This document shows positions 17,406 through 27,265 of a stretch of 64,000 nucleotides of DNA, piece by piece. Where the stretch lies: positions 1,426,001 through 1,490,000 of the forward strand of contig OZ245062.1 of the NCBI GenBank assembly GCA_965224785.1. Reading direction: 5' to 3'. This DNA comes from JALSNL01 sp036479585. Its GTDB lineage: Bacteria; Bacteroidota; Ignavibacteria; Ignavibacteriales; Melioribacteraceae. A model generated the notes under the pieces. The model saw only the letters and a list, made by a program, of their open reading frames with translations, ran no database searches and had not been told where the DNA came from. The first letter of the stretch is position 1. Every line of letters starts with the position of its first letter. The position numbers and the translations under genes are program-made.

Positions 17406-20400
17406 TTATTTGCTCTTTGGAGAAAAATTAACCAACATCTCATCAAATTTATAACCACATTTTTCAGACACATTTTTAAGACTAGAATCTAAAATAAATA
17501 AATTATTTATATAATGGATTATTTTTGAATTCGATTTAATTGCATTTCCTTTTTGCTCAACCAAAATATAATTCAGGACACTTAAAGTCATCATCCAATC
17601 AACTAGTTCTTCAAATCTTTGTTTGTTATAGTAGGTAATATCTTCAAATGTATTTACTTCGATATAAGATTTTGTGAAATCATTGTTGAAGATACTTTTC
17701 ACTAAATCTTTTTTATCCTTAACAAAAAATTGAATGAGTTCTTTCTTAGTAGTCAGCTTTATCAATTTATTATTTTGGATAGTGGTGTTTGTTAAAAATA
17801 AATTTACATCCAATAATAAATTCAGTAATGTAATATATTTCGTTCCATCGTGTTCATTTACTCCGAGAATGTTTCTAATTGGAGTAGTAAGTAATAGTAT
17901 AGAAAGCCTATCATTATTGGACTTATTCTTACTTGTAAACAATTCTCTCACATATTTTGCTGTAAGGTAGATTAAAGAAATTTTAAGATTATTATCATCT
18001 GAGTTTATTGTTATCATATCTCTGATTTCAATATTCTTTTTCGGTCTATCTTTACTAAAGTTGCTTTGTACAGTACTTAATAATTTTTCTATTGAAGTTA
18101 AATCATCTTTGAAATTCTTAACAATATTCTTTTTTGCTACTTTTATACTAAAATGATTCTTTGTTTCATCAATAAAATTTTCAAAGTCTTTGGTTATTTC
18201 ATTTAAGGTCTTTTTGTTATTTGTTGATTTGGCAGACTTTGTTGAATCGATATTCTTTAAGTGCAAAATATTTTCTTCTTTGAAAATATTTTCAAATGCA
18301 CTATGCACAGCAGTTAATTTGAACTCGTCTCGTTCTTTTTCAAAATTGTGAACGCCTTTACCTTTTAGCTTTTTGTAAAAAAGATTTGTTTCTCCTGATG
18401 AATCATAAATCTCTCTAAAACCAATAAGGACTTTATATTCATACTCGTTTAAAGAAAATCTTAGTCCTGAAGAATGAATATGTTTTCCTTTAAAAATAAA
18501 TTCTAAATCGGTAATTATATTTTTTGCAATGTAAAAATAATTTTCTTCATTCTTGAAATTTAAGCTTTCTGCAATTGTAACATTTGCTAAATTCTTAGTA
18601 TTATTATTTGCAATCAATTTTTGTCGAGAGTGATTTATAAAGCCTTTAACTTTTTCATACTTATTATTAACCAGCACAAGTGCTTTCTCGTTATTACGAG
18701 AGTTTGTATAAGCATATATATTTTCATTCAAATTGCCATTAGCATTAACGAAATCAAACAACCAAAAATTTTCAACTTCAGAAAATAAATATCTTTTATT
18801 AAGTAGTGGAAAGATTTCTTGTTCGTGTTTCTCTACCAACCATTGATTTGGTTGTTCATCGTAATAAGCACGTTTATATTCCATTCCATACTTTTCTGTA
18901 AAACCTTCAATTTGTCCGTGAGCTAACATTGGCAAGCCCGGAAGCGTACAAAGCAAAACTAGAACGGCAAAATATTTGTCGCCAGTTCCAAATTGTTCTA
19001 TTGCAGTTTCTTCATCCGGATTGCTCATAAAGTTAACGTAGCGTTTTAGAATTTCTGGTTCAAACTCTAAAGTGTTTGTAATCAGCTCACGATATTTATC
19101 ATTTTCTTCTTTTATCATCATATGCATAAACGCACTATTGTAAACTCTGTGCATTCCAAGTGTGCGGACAAAGTAACCTTCCATCAACCAAAATGCTTCT
19201 GCAAGTAAAAGTGTTTCGGGCATTTCTTTGTTTATTCTATCAACAACTTCACGCCAAAATTCTTTTGGAAAAAATTCATCAAACTGTTTGCGAGTTAAAG
19301 CATAGTCGGCTCGGGAAGGAATGTCTCCACCTTTACCGGGTTGCGGATACCACAATCTTGAAAAGTGTTTCTTGGCAAGTGTCATAGCAGCATCAAATCT
19401 AATTACAGAAAATTTTCTTGCTACATCAAATATCTTTTGAATGATTGCTTCACGAACTTCTTCTTTTAAAAGATCAAGTTGTGCAGTATCATTCCACGGC
19501 ATAACTGTACCATCGTTACCGTGATAAATATATTTTGTTTCATTATTCCTTAAATCTTTTCTCTCGAACACAACGGCTGCATCTGTCTTATTCCAATACT
19601 GGTCTTCAATTCTAATTTCAACATCGTGATGTGCAGAAAGATTAACTCCGGTAAATCTATAATTTGGGAAAGGGGGATGCTCCGACTGAATAAAATACTC
19701 CGGATATTCAATCATCCACTTAGAATAAATTCCGGTATGATTTGGAACCATATCGCTTGCAAGCCTTATTCCATAGGCCTTTGCACGTTCATTAAAGATA
19801 TTAAATGCGTTTTCACCACCTAAGTCATTTGCAATTGTATAATCATATAAAGAGTAAGCGGAAGCAACAGCATCTGTATTTCCCATTACGTGTTTAATTG
19901 TTTTTGAAGCTGAACTTCTTTCCCAAACTCCAATTAGCCAAAGTCCGTTTATGTTTCTATTTCGTAATTGCTCCAACTCTTCGATGGGGATTTGGTCTAA
20001 TCTTTTAATTTCTCGTTTATACTTTTTAGAAAGTTGATCTAACCAAACAAAAATGTTTTTAGCAATCATTACTAAATTCGGCATCCAATTTACATCAGGC
20101 GTAAATTGTTCGGGTTCATCATAATCATCAACTGAATCTTCTACATAATTATATAGAGATTTCCCAATAAACATTTCTTGTGGGTTTGGTGCTTTGCCTT
20201 TATATTGTGGAGCAATTGTTGGTGGAGGTCCACCGCCATTAAATTGAGTTTCAAATACTATGCTTTCCTTAAATAAATCTTTAGAGTTTTTAATTTTAAG
20301 TAGCAAATTTTCATCAATTAAAATGCCCCATTCATTTTTTATAAAATCAAGCTGCTCCCAAAGGTTTCCTGGACTATGGGAAAAAGGTTTTCGTAAAAAA

Positions 20401-21035
20401 GAGAAAAGATTTTCTTTCTTAATTCCAACTTTATATTCGTCTTTGTCAAGAAATGATTCTAAACTTGTTAATGTTTGAGTATATGTCTTCTTTTGAGAAA
20501 AATAATTCTCATCGAAAAGTTCTTTGAATTTTACATAAGCTGGATTTTGATTTGACAAATGTAATAGCAATAATTCTTCTAGAATGATTTCTTTATTAGG
20601 TTTACCATTTGTTGAAGAGTTTAGATATTCAACTTCACTCTTAATATTTTTATAAACTTTATAAGGTGGAAATATTGTGACAAATTCTAAAAGTAAATCA
20701 TCCAAATTAGTTTTGCCTATTGAAGTCTGCAAATTATTTATAGCATCTGAGAAGACTACAGGCATTGATTGATGGAGAAATTTATTTATAACAAGATGAT
20801 AAATTTCATCTAACAAGCCAACTGCATTTAATTCACCAGGCGAAATATGATGTTCAACATTTCTTAGCTTATTTATTTTATCAGCAAGAACTCTTACTTG
20901 ATAAAAATTAGCAAAAATAACATTCCCTGATTGAGAAAATAATGAATCATCAACTTGGTATTTTTCTCGTATCTGTTTCGCAATATGGAATTCGTAAGTA
21001 GGTAGAATATTTTTGAATGGGTTTTTCAATTTCAC
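17406..21035 (-). CDS. GH13 alpha-amylase-family enzyme with long flanking domains
   Basis: The 1209-residue protein has a GH13 barrel at about 330-800. SDMVPNHTG is region I; RFDAAM gives the nucleophile Asp548; LLAEAFW gives the acid/base Glu613; MSNPDEE gives Asp674. Residues 1-300 are mostly helical and unrecognised, and the last 300 or so are helical and lysine-rich. No signal peptide is seen, so it is likely cytoplasmic and may act on storage glycans or trehalose-type sugars. Exact specificity unknown. It ends at the shared terminator; no other glycan genes are adjacent. Confidence 0.85.
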   Translation of the reverse strand: MKLKNPFKNILPTYEFHIAKQIREKYQVDDSLFSQSGNVIFANFYQVRVLADKINKLRNVEHHISPGELNAVGLLDEIYHLVINKFLHQSMPVVFSDAINNLQTSIGKTNLDDLLLEFVTIFPPYKVYKNIKSEVEYLNSSTNGKPNKEIILEELLLLHLSNQNPAYVKFKELFDENYFSQKKTYTQTLTSLESFLDKDEYKVGIKKENLFSFLRKPFSHSPGNLWEQLDFIKNEWGILIDENLLLKIKNSKDLFKESIVFETQFNGGGPPPTIAPQYKGKAPNPQEMFIGKSLYNYVEDSVDDYDEPEQFTPDVNWMPNLVMIAKNIFVWLDQLSKKYKREIKRLDQIPIEELEQLRNRNINGLWLIGVWERSSASKTIKHVMGNTDAVASAYSLYDYTIANDLGGENAFNIFNERAKAYGIRLASDMVPNHTGIYSKWMIEYPEYFIQSEHPPFPNYRFTGVNLSAHHDVEIRIEDQYWNKTDAAVVFERKDLRNNETKYIYHGNDGTVMPWNDTAQLDLLKEEVREAIIQKIFDVARKFSVIRFDAAMTLAKKHFSRLWYPQPGKGGDIPSRADYALTRKQFDEFFPKEFWREVVDRINKEMPETLLLAEAFWLMEGYFVRTLGMHRVYNSAFMHMMIKEENDKYRELITNTLEFEPEILKRYVNFMSNPDEETAIEQFGTGDKYFAVLVLLCTLPGLPMLAHGQIEGFTEKYGMEYKRAYYDEQPNQWLVEKHEQEIFPLLNKRYLFSEVENFWLFDFVNANGNLNENIYAYTNSRNNEKALVLVNNKYEKVKGFINHSRQKLIANNNTKNLANVTIAESLNFKNEENYFYIAKNIITDLEFIFKGKHIHSSGLRFSLNEYEYKVLIGFREIYDSSGETNLFYKKLKGKGVHNFEKERDEFKLTAVHSAFENIFKEENILHLKNIDSTKSAKSTNNKKTLNEITKDFENFIDETKNHFSIKVAKKNIVKNFKDDLTSIEKLLSTVQSNFSKDRPKKNIEIRDMITINSDDNNLKISLIYLTAKYVRELFTSKNKSNNDRLSILLLTTPIRNILGVNEHDGTKYITLLNLLLDVNLFLTNTTIQNNKLIKLTTKKELIQFFVKDKKDLVKSIFNNDFTKSYIEVNTFEDITYYNKQRFEELVDWMMTLSVLNYILVEQKGNAIKSNSKIIHYINNLFILDSSLKNVSEKCGYKFDEMLVNFSPKSK

Positions 21036-21136
21036 ATCTCAGTATGTATTGAAATAATTTGGATTTGTAAAGATAGTCAATTTGCAGCACTTCTACCTTT
21101 GCTATTATTCAAATTATTATTTTTTAATTCGATTTC

Positions 21137-21211
21137 TGTCATTCCCGAATGTATTTATCGGGAATCCATTAGCTAGAGTTTCCTGGATTCCCAGTCAAGC
21201 TGGGAATGACA
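21137..21211. repeat. Dispersed double-hairpin repeat, TGTCATTCCCGAATG subtype
   Basis: Two tandem hairpins, ATTCCCGA/TCGGGAAT (21141-21165) and ATTCCCAG/CTGGGAAT (21187-21207), are enclosed by inverted TGTCATTCCC and GGGAATGACA ends. It lies in the promoter-side gap between the divergent GH13 and mutS genes. Confidence 0.85.
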
Positions 21212-21307
21212 AACAATAAAGAAACCTTCACGAAATAATTGATAAACGAAACTTATTCAGTTATATTTTGAGACTTAATTAATTGTTAAACATAGTATGG
21301 ATTTCCA

Positions 21308-23917
21308 ATGGCAAAAACGCCGTTAATGACGCAATTTCATAAAGTAAAAAGCGAACATCCCGATACAATTTTATTATTTAGGGTTGGCGATTTTTTTGAA
21401 ACTTTTGAAGATGACGCAGTTACCGCATCAAAAGTTCTTGGGATTACTTTGACCAAACGTGCTAATGGAAAGGCAAGCAGTGTTCCACTTGCTGGATTTC
21501 CGCATCATTCCATTGATACGTATTTGCCTAAGTTAGTTAAAGCTGGTTACAGAGTTGCTGTTTGCGAGCAAGTTGAAAATCCTAAATTTGCAAAGGGAAT
21601 TGTTAAAAGGGAAGTTGTTGAAGTTGTAACTCCAGGCGTTGTTTATTCGGATAAACTTTTGGATCACAAAAAAAATAATTATCTAGCTGCAATTTATTTT
21701 GATAAAGATTTTGTTGGAATTTCTTATTGTGATATTTCAACAGGCGAATTTTTCACTTATGAAACTTCCGCATTAAAAGTTAGGGAGCAGATTGAAATTA
21801 TCCATCCTTCCGAACTGTTAATTTCCAAAAAACAAAAGATTGATATTCTTCCGGTAATTGAAAAATTAGATATCAATATAAAGCTTACCACTATTGATGA
21901 TTGGATATTTAATGATGAGTACGCAAAAGACTTGATGAAAGACCAATTCAAAACTCAAACTCTTAAGGGTTTTGGGATTGAGAATTTAACTACAGGAGTA
22001 ATCTCTGCCGGGGCAATTTTACACTATCTGAAAGAAACACAAAAATCTAATCTTGGTCACTTAACTAAAATATCTATTTATAATCCATCTGAGTATATGT
22101 ACTTGGATATTTCTACAAAGAGAAATCTTGAAATTTTATTTACGTTGCAAGAAGGGAGTAAAGAAGGCTCGTTACTTTTCGTACTTGATAAAACAAGAAC
22201 TTCAATGGGAGCACGTTTGCTGAAGAAGTGGATAAATGCTCCGCTTCGTAAAAAAGAGCAAATTGATAAACGATTAGAATGTGTTGAAGACTTTGTGAAG
22301 AATAAAACTCTCCATAATAATCTTCAAAATGAATTTAAAGAAATTGGCGATTTGGAAAGACTGATTTCAAAAGTTTGTACATCAAGGGCAAACCCGCGTG
22401 AATTGGTTTATCTTAAAAACTCAATTAGAAAAATTCCGCTGATTAAACAATTGTTAGACCAATCAAACTCAGAAATCATTAATATAATTAACTCAAAGCT
22501 TCACGACTTAAGTGAAATATTTGAGAAAGTAGAACTAGCAATAGTTGATGAACCACCTATTACCATTAGCGATGGTGGAATTATTCGTTCCGGTTATAAT
22601 GAAGAATTAGATGAGCTAAGAGACCTTTCCCTTAATGCAAAAAGTTGGATTGCAAATATGCAGAAGGAAGAAAGAGAACGCTCAGGCATTCCTTCTCTTA
22701 AAGTTAGTTACAATAGAGTGTTTGGCTATTACATTGAAATTACTCATACACATAGAGATAAAATCCCAGATAATTATATACGAAAACAAACACTGGTTAG
22801 TAGTGAAAGATATATTACTCCAGAGCTAAAGGAGTACGAAGATAAAATTCTAAATGCTGAGGAGCTTATTGGAACGTTGGAGCATCAACTGTTTAATGAG
22901 ATTAGATTGATTGTTGCCAATGAAGCTAAAAAAATTCAAGAGAATGCTCAGCTAATTGGAATGCTGGATTGCTATTTGTCATTTGCCGAAGTTGCTCAAG
23001 AGTATAATTATGTTAAACCGCAAATTGATGAATCGGATAGAATTAAAATTACTCAAGGCCGCCATCCGGTTGTGGAACGCATACTTCCACCGGGCGAAAA
23101 GTTTACCGCAAACGATTATGACTTAGACAATGCTGACACACAAATAATTATTCTTACTGGCCCAAATATGGCTGGTAAGTCCGTTTACTTACGTCAAATA
23201 GGTTTGATAGTTTTGCTCGCACAAATCGGCTCGTACGTTCCGGCTGATAGAGCTTCAATAGGAATTGTTGATAGAATTTATACACGAGTGGGAGCAAGCG
23301 ATAATATTTCTGCCGGAGAAAGTACGTTCTTAGTTGAGATGCAAGAAGCCGCAAACATTCTAAATAATGCAACTAACAAAAGTTTAATACTTCTTGATGA
23401 GTTAGGTAGAGGAACAAGTACATTCGATGGAATGTCAATAGCTTGGGCTATTACAGAGTACTTGCACGAGAATCCAACTGTAAAACCCAAGACTTTATTT
23501 GCGACTCACTACCACGAGCTAAATGAAATGTCTTCAATTTTTGATAGGATTAAAAACTTCAAAGTTGAAGTAAGAGAGTATGACGACAAAGTGATTTTTC
23601 TCCACAAGGTTTCTTCTGGTGGAGCAGATCATAGTTATGGAATTCAAGTTGCGCAAATGGCTGGCTTACCAAAGTTTGTTACAAGCAGAGCAAAAGAAAT
23701 TTTGCTAAACTTAGAAGACAAAGAATTAACTCCGTATCAGTTTAAGCCAAAACGAACTAAGCAAATTCAGCAAGATGAATATCAAATAAATCTGTTTGAA
23801 ATGAAAGATGATGAACTAAGGAAAGAAATTTCTGATATTTCGGTTGATGGTATGACACCTTTGGAAGCTTTGAACAGACTTAGTGAATTAAAAAAGAAAA
23901 TTAAAGAGGATGAGTAG
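21308..23917 (+). CDS. mutS: DNA mismatch repair protein MutS
   Basis: The 869-residue protein starts with the mismatch-binding domain including the Phe-x-Glu motif in RVGDFFETF. It ends in the ABC-type ATPase: Walker A GPNMAGKS at 618-625, and DELGRGTSTFDG as Walker B and signature. Full length for the family. MutS binds mismatches and recruits MutL, which is not in the window. The DUF1684 lipoprotein gene follows by 2 bp. Confidence 0.98.
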   Translation: MAKTPLMTQFHKVKSEHPDTILLFRVGDFFETFEDDAVTASKVLGITLTKRANGKASSVPLAGFPHHSIDTYLPKLVKAGYRVAVCEQVENPKFAKGIVKREVVEVVTPGVVYSDKLLDHKKNNYLAAIYFDKDFVGISYCDISTGEFFTYETSALKVREQIEIIHPSELLISKKQKIDILPVIEKLDINIKLTTIDDWIFNDEYAKDLMKDQFKTQTLKGFGIENLTTGVISAGAILHYLKETQKSNLGHLTKISIYNPSEYMYLDISTKRNLEILFTLQEGSKEGSLLFVLDKTRTSMGARLLKKWINAPLRKKEQIDKRLECVEDFVKNKTLHNNLQNEFKEIGDLERLISKVCTSRANPRELVYLKNSIRKIPLIKQLLDQSNSEIINIINSKLHDLSEIFEKVELAIVDEPPITISDGGIIRSGYNEELDELRDLSLNAKSWIANMQKEERERSGIPSLKVSYNRVFGYYIEITHTHRDKIPDNYIRKQTLVSSERYITPELKEYEDKILNAEELIGTLEHQLFNEIRLIVANEAKKIQENAQLIGMLDCYLSFAEVAQEYNYVKPQIDESDRIKITQGRHPVVERILPPGEKFTANDYDLDNADTQIIILTGPNMAGKSVYLRQIGLIVLLAQIGSYVPADRASIGIVDRIYTRVGASDNISAGESTFLVEMQEAANILNNATNKSLILLDELGRGTSTFDGMSIAWAITEYLHENPTVKPKTLFATHYHELNEMSSIFDRIKNFKVEVREYDDKVIFLHKVSSGGADHSYGIQVAQMAGLPKFVTSRAKEILLNLEDKELTPYQFKPKRTKQIQQDEYQINLFEMKDDELRKEISDISVDGMTPLEALNRLSELKKKIKEDE

Positions 23918-23919
23918 TT

Positions 23920-24543
23920 ATGAAGAAAATCAAGAATATACTTTCGCTATTAATAGTCATTATAATAGTTGTCAATTGTACAGAAACTAAACGTGCTCCC
24001 ATAAATACAGAGTATATTGAAAGCATTAAGAAACATAGGACTGAAACTGATGACTGGATGAAGAATGGAGAACAATCTCCATTTAACGCAAAAGGGAAGA
24101 TTGAGTTTCACCCATTAAAATATTTTCCGATTGATGAAAACTTTGCACTTAAAAGTAAACTCTTTGAGTATGATAAAAAAGAAAATCACTCAATGTTTGG
24201 GACAAAAGGAGAAGAACGTTCTGCAACACGTTACGGTTTTTTTAGATTGAAAAAAGATGAACAAGAATTTAAGGTTAATGTATATTCTAACATAACAAAA
24301 ACTGGTGAAAAGTATTATAGTATTTTGTTTACTGACAAAACAACCGGAAAGGAAACCTATGATGTTGGACGCTACATTGAGTTTGAACTAAATAGAAATA
24401 AAGATTTTATTTACACAATTGATTTTAATTTGGCGTTTAGTCCTTATTGTTCATATAGTCCAAATTACTCTTGTGCAATTCCTTTGGAAGAGGATTTCCT
24501 AGATTTACGAATAACAGCTGGTGAAATGAAATTTCATAATTAA
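23920..24543 (+). CDS. DUF1684 lipoprotein
   Basis: A lipoprotein signal ends at about Cys20 (VVNC). The mature region has the DUF1684 hallmarks: YDVGRYIEFEL, then DFNLAFSPYC and YSCAIP, ending in an ITAGE motif. The family's biochemical role is not established. It sits 2 bp after mutS and 38 bp before mnmA, probably by operon convenience. Confidence 0.85.
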   Translation: MKKIKNILSLLIVIIIVVNCTETKRAPINTEYIESIKKHRTETDDWMKNGEQSPFNAKGKIEFHPLKYFPIDENFALKSKLFEYDKKENHSMFGTKGEERSATRYGFFRLKKDEQEFKVNVYSNITKTGEKYYSILFTDKTTGKETYDVGRYIEFELNRNKDFIYTIDFNLAFSPYCSYSPNYSCAIPLEEDFLDLRITAGEMKFHN

Positions 24544-24581
24544 GCACTAATAAAAGAACAATTAAATAGAAAGATTTTAAA

Positions 24582-25679
24582 TTGAAGAATAAAAGAGTAA
24601 TAGTAGCAATGAGCGGAGGAGTTGATTCCTCAGTAGTTGCTGGATTGTTAGTTCAAGAAGGTTATGATGTAATTGGCATAACTATGAAAACTTGGGGATT
24701 TATGGAGGTTGGTGGTGCTCCCAAACACGAATCGGGATGCTGTTCCCTTGATGCAATTTATGACGCAAAAAATATTGCAAATCAATTTGGGTTTCCACAT
24801 TACACAGTTGATTTTACAAAAGCATTTGAAGAAGCAGTAATTGAAGATTTCGTAGATGAATATTTAGAGGGGCGAACTCCAAACCCTTGTGTTGTTTGCA
24901 ATAGAAAAATTAAGTGGGAAGAATTATTGCAAAAAGCAGATTCTCTTGATGCTAAATATATTGCTACCGGACATTATGCAAAAGTGGAATTTAATGAAAG
25001 CACAAAAAGGTACTGTTTGAAAAATTCTGCTGATTCTACCAAAGACCAGACTTATGCACTTTGGGGTTTAACTCAAGAAAGTTTAAGTAGGACTTTGCTC
25101 CCACTTGATAAATATACAAAACTTGAAGTGCGAGAAATGGCTGAGAAAATGGGAATCAAAACAGCTAACAAGCCGGACAGTCAAGAAATTTGTTTTGTTG
25201 CTGATAACAATTATGAAAGATTTCTACGAGAGCGAGTACCCGAAAAAATTGCAGAAGTAAAAGAAGGGGATTTAATCTATAAAGAAAAAGTAATTGGCAA
25301 ACATAGAGGAATACCTTTCTACACAATTGGACAAAGAAAAGGTTTAGGAATTGCACTTGGCAAACCCGTATATGTTAAAAATATTGATAAAGAGAATAAC
25401 ATTGTAGAAATTGGCGATGATATAGATTTACTTACAACAAGAGTTATAGCCAATGATATCAATATGGTTAGCGTTAATGAATTAGAACTAGGACAAAAAG
25501 TAATAACAAAAATTCGCTATTCAGATAAAGGTTCATTAGCAGAAATTATAAAGTTTAACAACGAAGAAATTACTCTTGAATTTATTGAACCAAAACGTGC
25601 AATTACGCCAGGACAGTCTTTAGTTATTTACGATGAGCAAGGTTATGTACTTGCTGGTGGAGTGATTAGGAAAGAGTAA
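24582..25679 (+). CDS. mnmA: tRNA-specific 2-thiouridylase MnmA
   Basis: From a TTG start the 365-residue protein begins with the PP-loop ATPase motif SGGVDSS (11-17). Catalytic cysteines are Cys103 in NPCVVC and Cys204 in QEICFV. It thiolates U34 of tRNAs for Lys, Glu and Gln using sulfur relayed from a cysteine desulfurase. Length and motifs are normal. Confidence 0.97.
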   Translation: MKNKRVIVAMSGGVDSSVVAGLLVQEGYDVIGITMKTWGFMEVGGAPKHESGCCSLDAIYDAKNIANQFGFPHYTVDFTKAFEEAVIEDFVDEYLEGRTPNPCVVCNRKIKWEELLQKADSLDAKYIATGHYAKVEFNESTKRYCLKNSADSTKDQTYALWGLTQESLSRTLLPLDKYTKLEVREMAEKMGIKTANKPDSQEICFVADNNYERFLRERVPEKIAEVKEGDLIYKEKVIGKHRGIPFYTIGQRKGLGIALGKPVYVKNIDKENNIVEIGDDIDLLTTRVIANDINMVSVNELELGQKVITKIRYSDKGSLAEIIKFNNEEITLEFIEPKRAITPGQSLVIYDEQGYVLAGGVIRKE

Positions 25680-25767
25680 AATATTTTACTAAATAAGATA
25701 TATTTGTTACTGGAGAGAAAGCTTCGAACAAAACAAAAGAAATAACATAATATTAAACGCAAGAGTT

Positions 25768-26256
25768 TTGCTACTTAACCAAAGTTACGAGCCGCTTACA
25801 ATATGCTCAGCAAAAAAAGCAGTTATACTAATCTATTTACGTAAAGCTGAACTTGTTGAGGAAAATCCAAAACTTTGCGTTAGAACTGTTACAAAAATAT
25901 TCCCTTGGCCAAGTGTTATTAGATTAAAAACTTATGCAAGAGTTCCATTTGTAAATATAAATTTAACTCGTAAAAATATTTTAAGAAGAGACGAGCACAA
26001 ATGCTCTTACTGTGGAAGAGGTGACTTAACTTTAACTATTGACCACGTAAAACCCAAAGCTAGTGGTGGAAATGATACTTGGACAAATCTAACTTCAGCT
26101 TGCTTGCCTTGTAATAATAGAAAGGGGAATCAAACTCCAGACGAAGCAAAAATGCCTTTGCTAAAAAATCCGTACAAGCCAAACCATATAACATTTATAT
26201 TAAAAGCCGCGAATAGAATTGATGATGTTTGGAAGAGTTATTTGTTTCAAACTTGA
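25768..26256 (+). CDS. HNH endonuclease-family protein
   Basis: The HNH domain has Cys79-x2-Cys82, Asp92-His93, Cys112-x2-Cys115 and then NNRKG, typical of the zinc-containing HNH_5 group. TTG 25768 is the only standard start, but the family's leading strand (NARVLLLNQSYEPL) is open further upstream to 25693, so the real start may be an ATA or ATT codon. A nearby GGAGAG is at 25712-25717. It may be a chromosomal housekeeping HNH rather than a mobile nuclease. It ends 21 bp before the RhuM-Fic gene. Confidence 0.85.
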   Translation: MLLNQSYEPLTICSAKKAVILIYLRKAELVEENPKLCVRTVTKIFPWPSVIRLKTYARVPFVNINLTRKNILRRDEHKCSYCGRGDLTLTIDHVKPKASGGNDTWTNLTSACLPCNNRKGNQTPDEAKMPLLKNPYKPNHITFILKAANRIDDVWKSYLFQT

Positions 26257-26277
26257 GGAATAATTAAATTATCAACT

Positions 26278-27249
26278 ATGAAAAATAAAATAGAGATATA
26301 TCAAACCGAAGACAAACAAATGGAACTTAGTGTTAATTTTGAAAATGAAACTGTTTGGTTGAGCCAATTACAATTAGCCAAATTGTTTTCACAGACAAAG
26401 CAAACTATAAGCTTACATATTAATAATTGCTATAAAGAAAGAGAACTTAAAAGAAAAGCAACTGTCAGGAAATCCCTGACAGTTCAAAAAGAAGGAAATA
26501 GACAAGTAAAAAGAAATATTGAATACTATAATCTAGATGTAATAATCTCAGTTGGTTATAGAGTAAAATCAAAAAGAGGAACTCAATTCCGAATTTGGGC
26601 AACTCAGCAATTAAAAGATTATTTAGTAACAGGTTATGCAATTAATAAAAAACGATTGCTAGAAAAGCAACAAGAAGTTCAATATCTAAAAACTGGTATT
26701 CGTATTTTAAATAGAGCGATAGAAAATGAACTAGACAAAACAAACAATAAAATGTTTTCTCTTTTTTCAAAAGGACTTGAATTATTAGATGACTATGACC
26801 ACGAAACATTAGACAAAAAGGGCTTAAGTATAACTAAAATAGTTTATCCTTCGTTTGAAGATTATATGGGAATGATTCACGAAATGTATTCTAATTTTAA
26901 ATCAGATGTTTTTGCAAAACCTAAAGATGATAGTTTTAAGAGTTCCATAAACCAAATAAAACAAACTTTTTCAGGAAAAGAACTTTATCCTTCGTTAGAA
27001 GAAAAAGCAGCAAATCTACTTTATTTTATTACTAAAAATCATTCTTTTATAGATGGAAACAAACGCATTGCAGCTGCTTGTTTTCTATTCTTCTTAGAGC
27101 AAAACAATAGCTTAATCAATAATGGGAAACCAATAATCAGCAACGAAGCATTGGCATCATTAACACTTTTTATTGCTACAAGCAAATCAAATGAAGCTGA
27201 AATTGTTAAAAGGGTAGTGATTAGTATTCTAAATAGGAATAAGGAATGA
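26278..27249 (+). CDS. RhuM-family protein with C-terminal Fic/Doc domain
   Basis: The 323-residue protein begins with the RhuM region (about 1-170), containing WLSQLQLAKLF and the YYNLDVIISVGYRVKS block. It ends in a Fic/Doc fold with HSFIDGNKR at residues 255-263, the active-site motif with Doc-like GNKR. Fic/Doc enzymes AMPylate or phosphorylate targets and are often toxins, but RhuM proteins have no settled role. No obvious antitoxin is next to it. A perfect 10-bp palindrome lies inside the gene. The KAP NTPase follows by 16 bp. Confidence 0.88.
   Translation: MKNKIEIYQTEDKQMELSVNFENETVWLSQLQLAKLFSQTKQTISLHINNCYKERELKRKATVRKSLTVQKEGNRQVKRNIEYYNLDVIISVGYRVKSKRGTQFRIWATQQLKDYLVTGYAINKKRLLEKQQEVQYLKTGIRILNRAIENELDKTNNKMFSLFSKGLELLDDYDHETLDKKGLSITKIVYPSFEDYMGMIHEMYSNFKSDVFAKPKDDSFKSSINQIKQTFSGKELYPSLEEKAANLLYFITKNHSFIDGNKRIAAACFLFFLEQNNSLINNGKPIISNEALASLTLFIATSKSNEAEIVKRVVISILNRNKE
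26460..26484 (+). repeat. Perfect palindrome inside the RhuM-Fic gene
   Basis: AACTGTCAGG (26460-26469) and CCTGACAGTT (26475-26484) are exact inverted repeats with a 5-base AAATC loop. They encode residues 61-69 of the RhuM domain (TVRKSLTV region) and could form a strong mRNA hairpin. Confidence 0.9.
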
Positions 27250-27265
27250 AAAGTAAAAGGAACAA

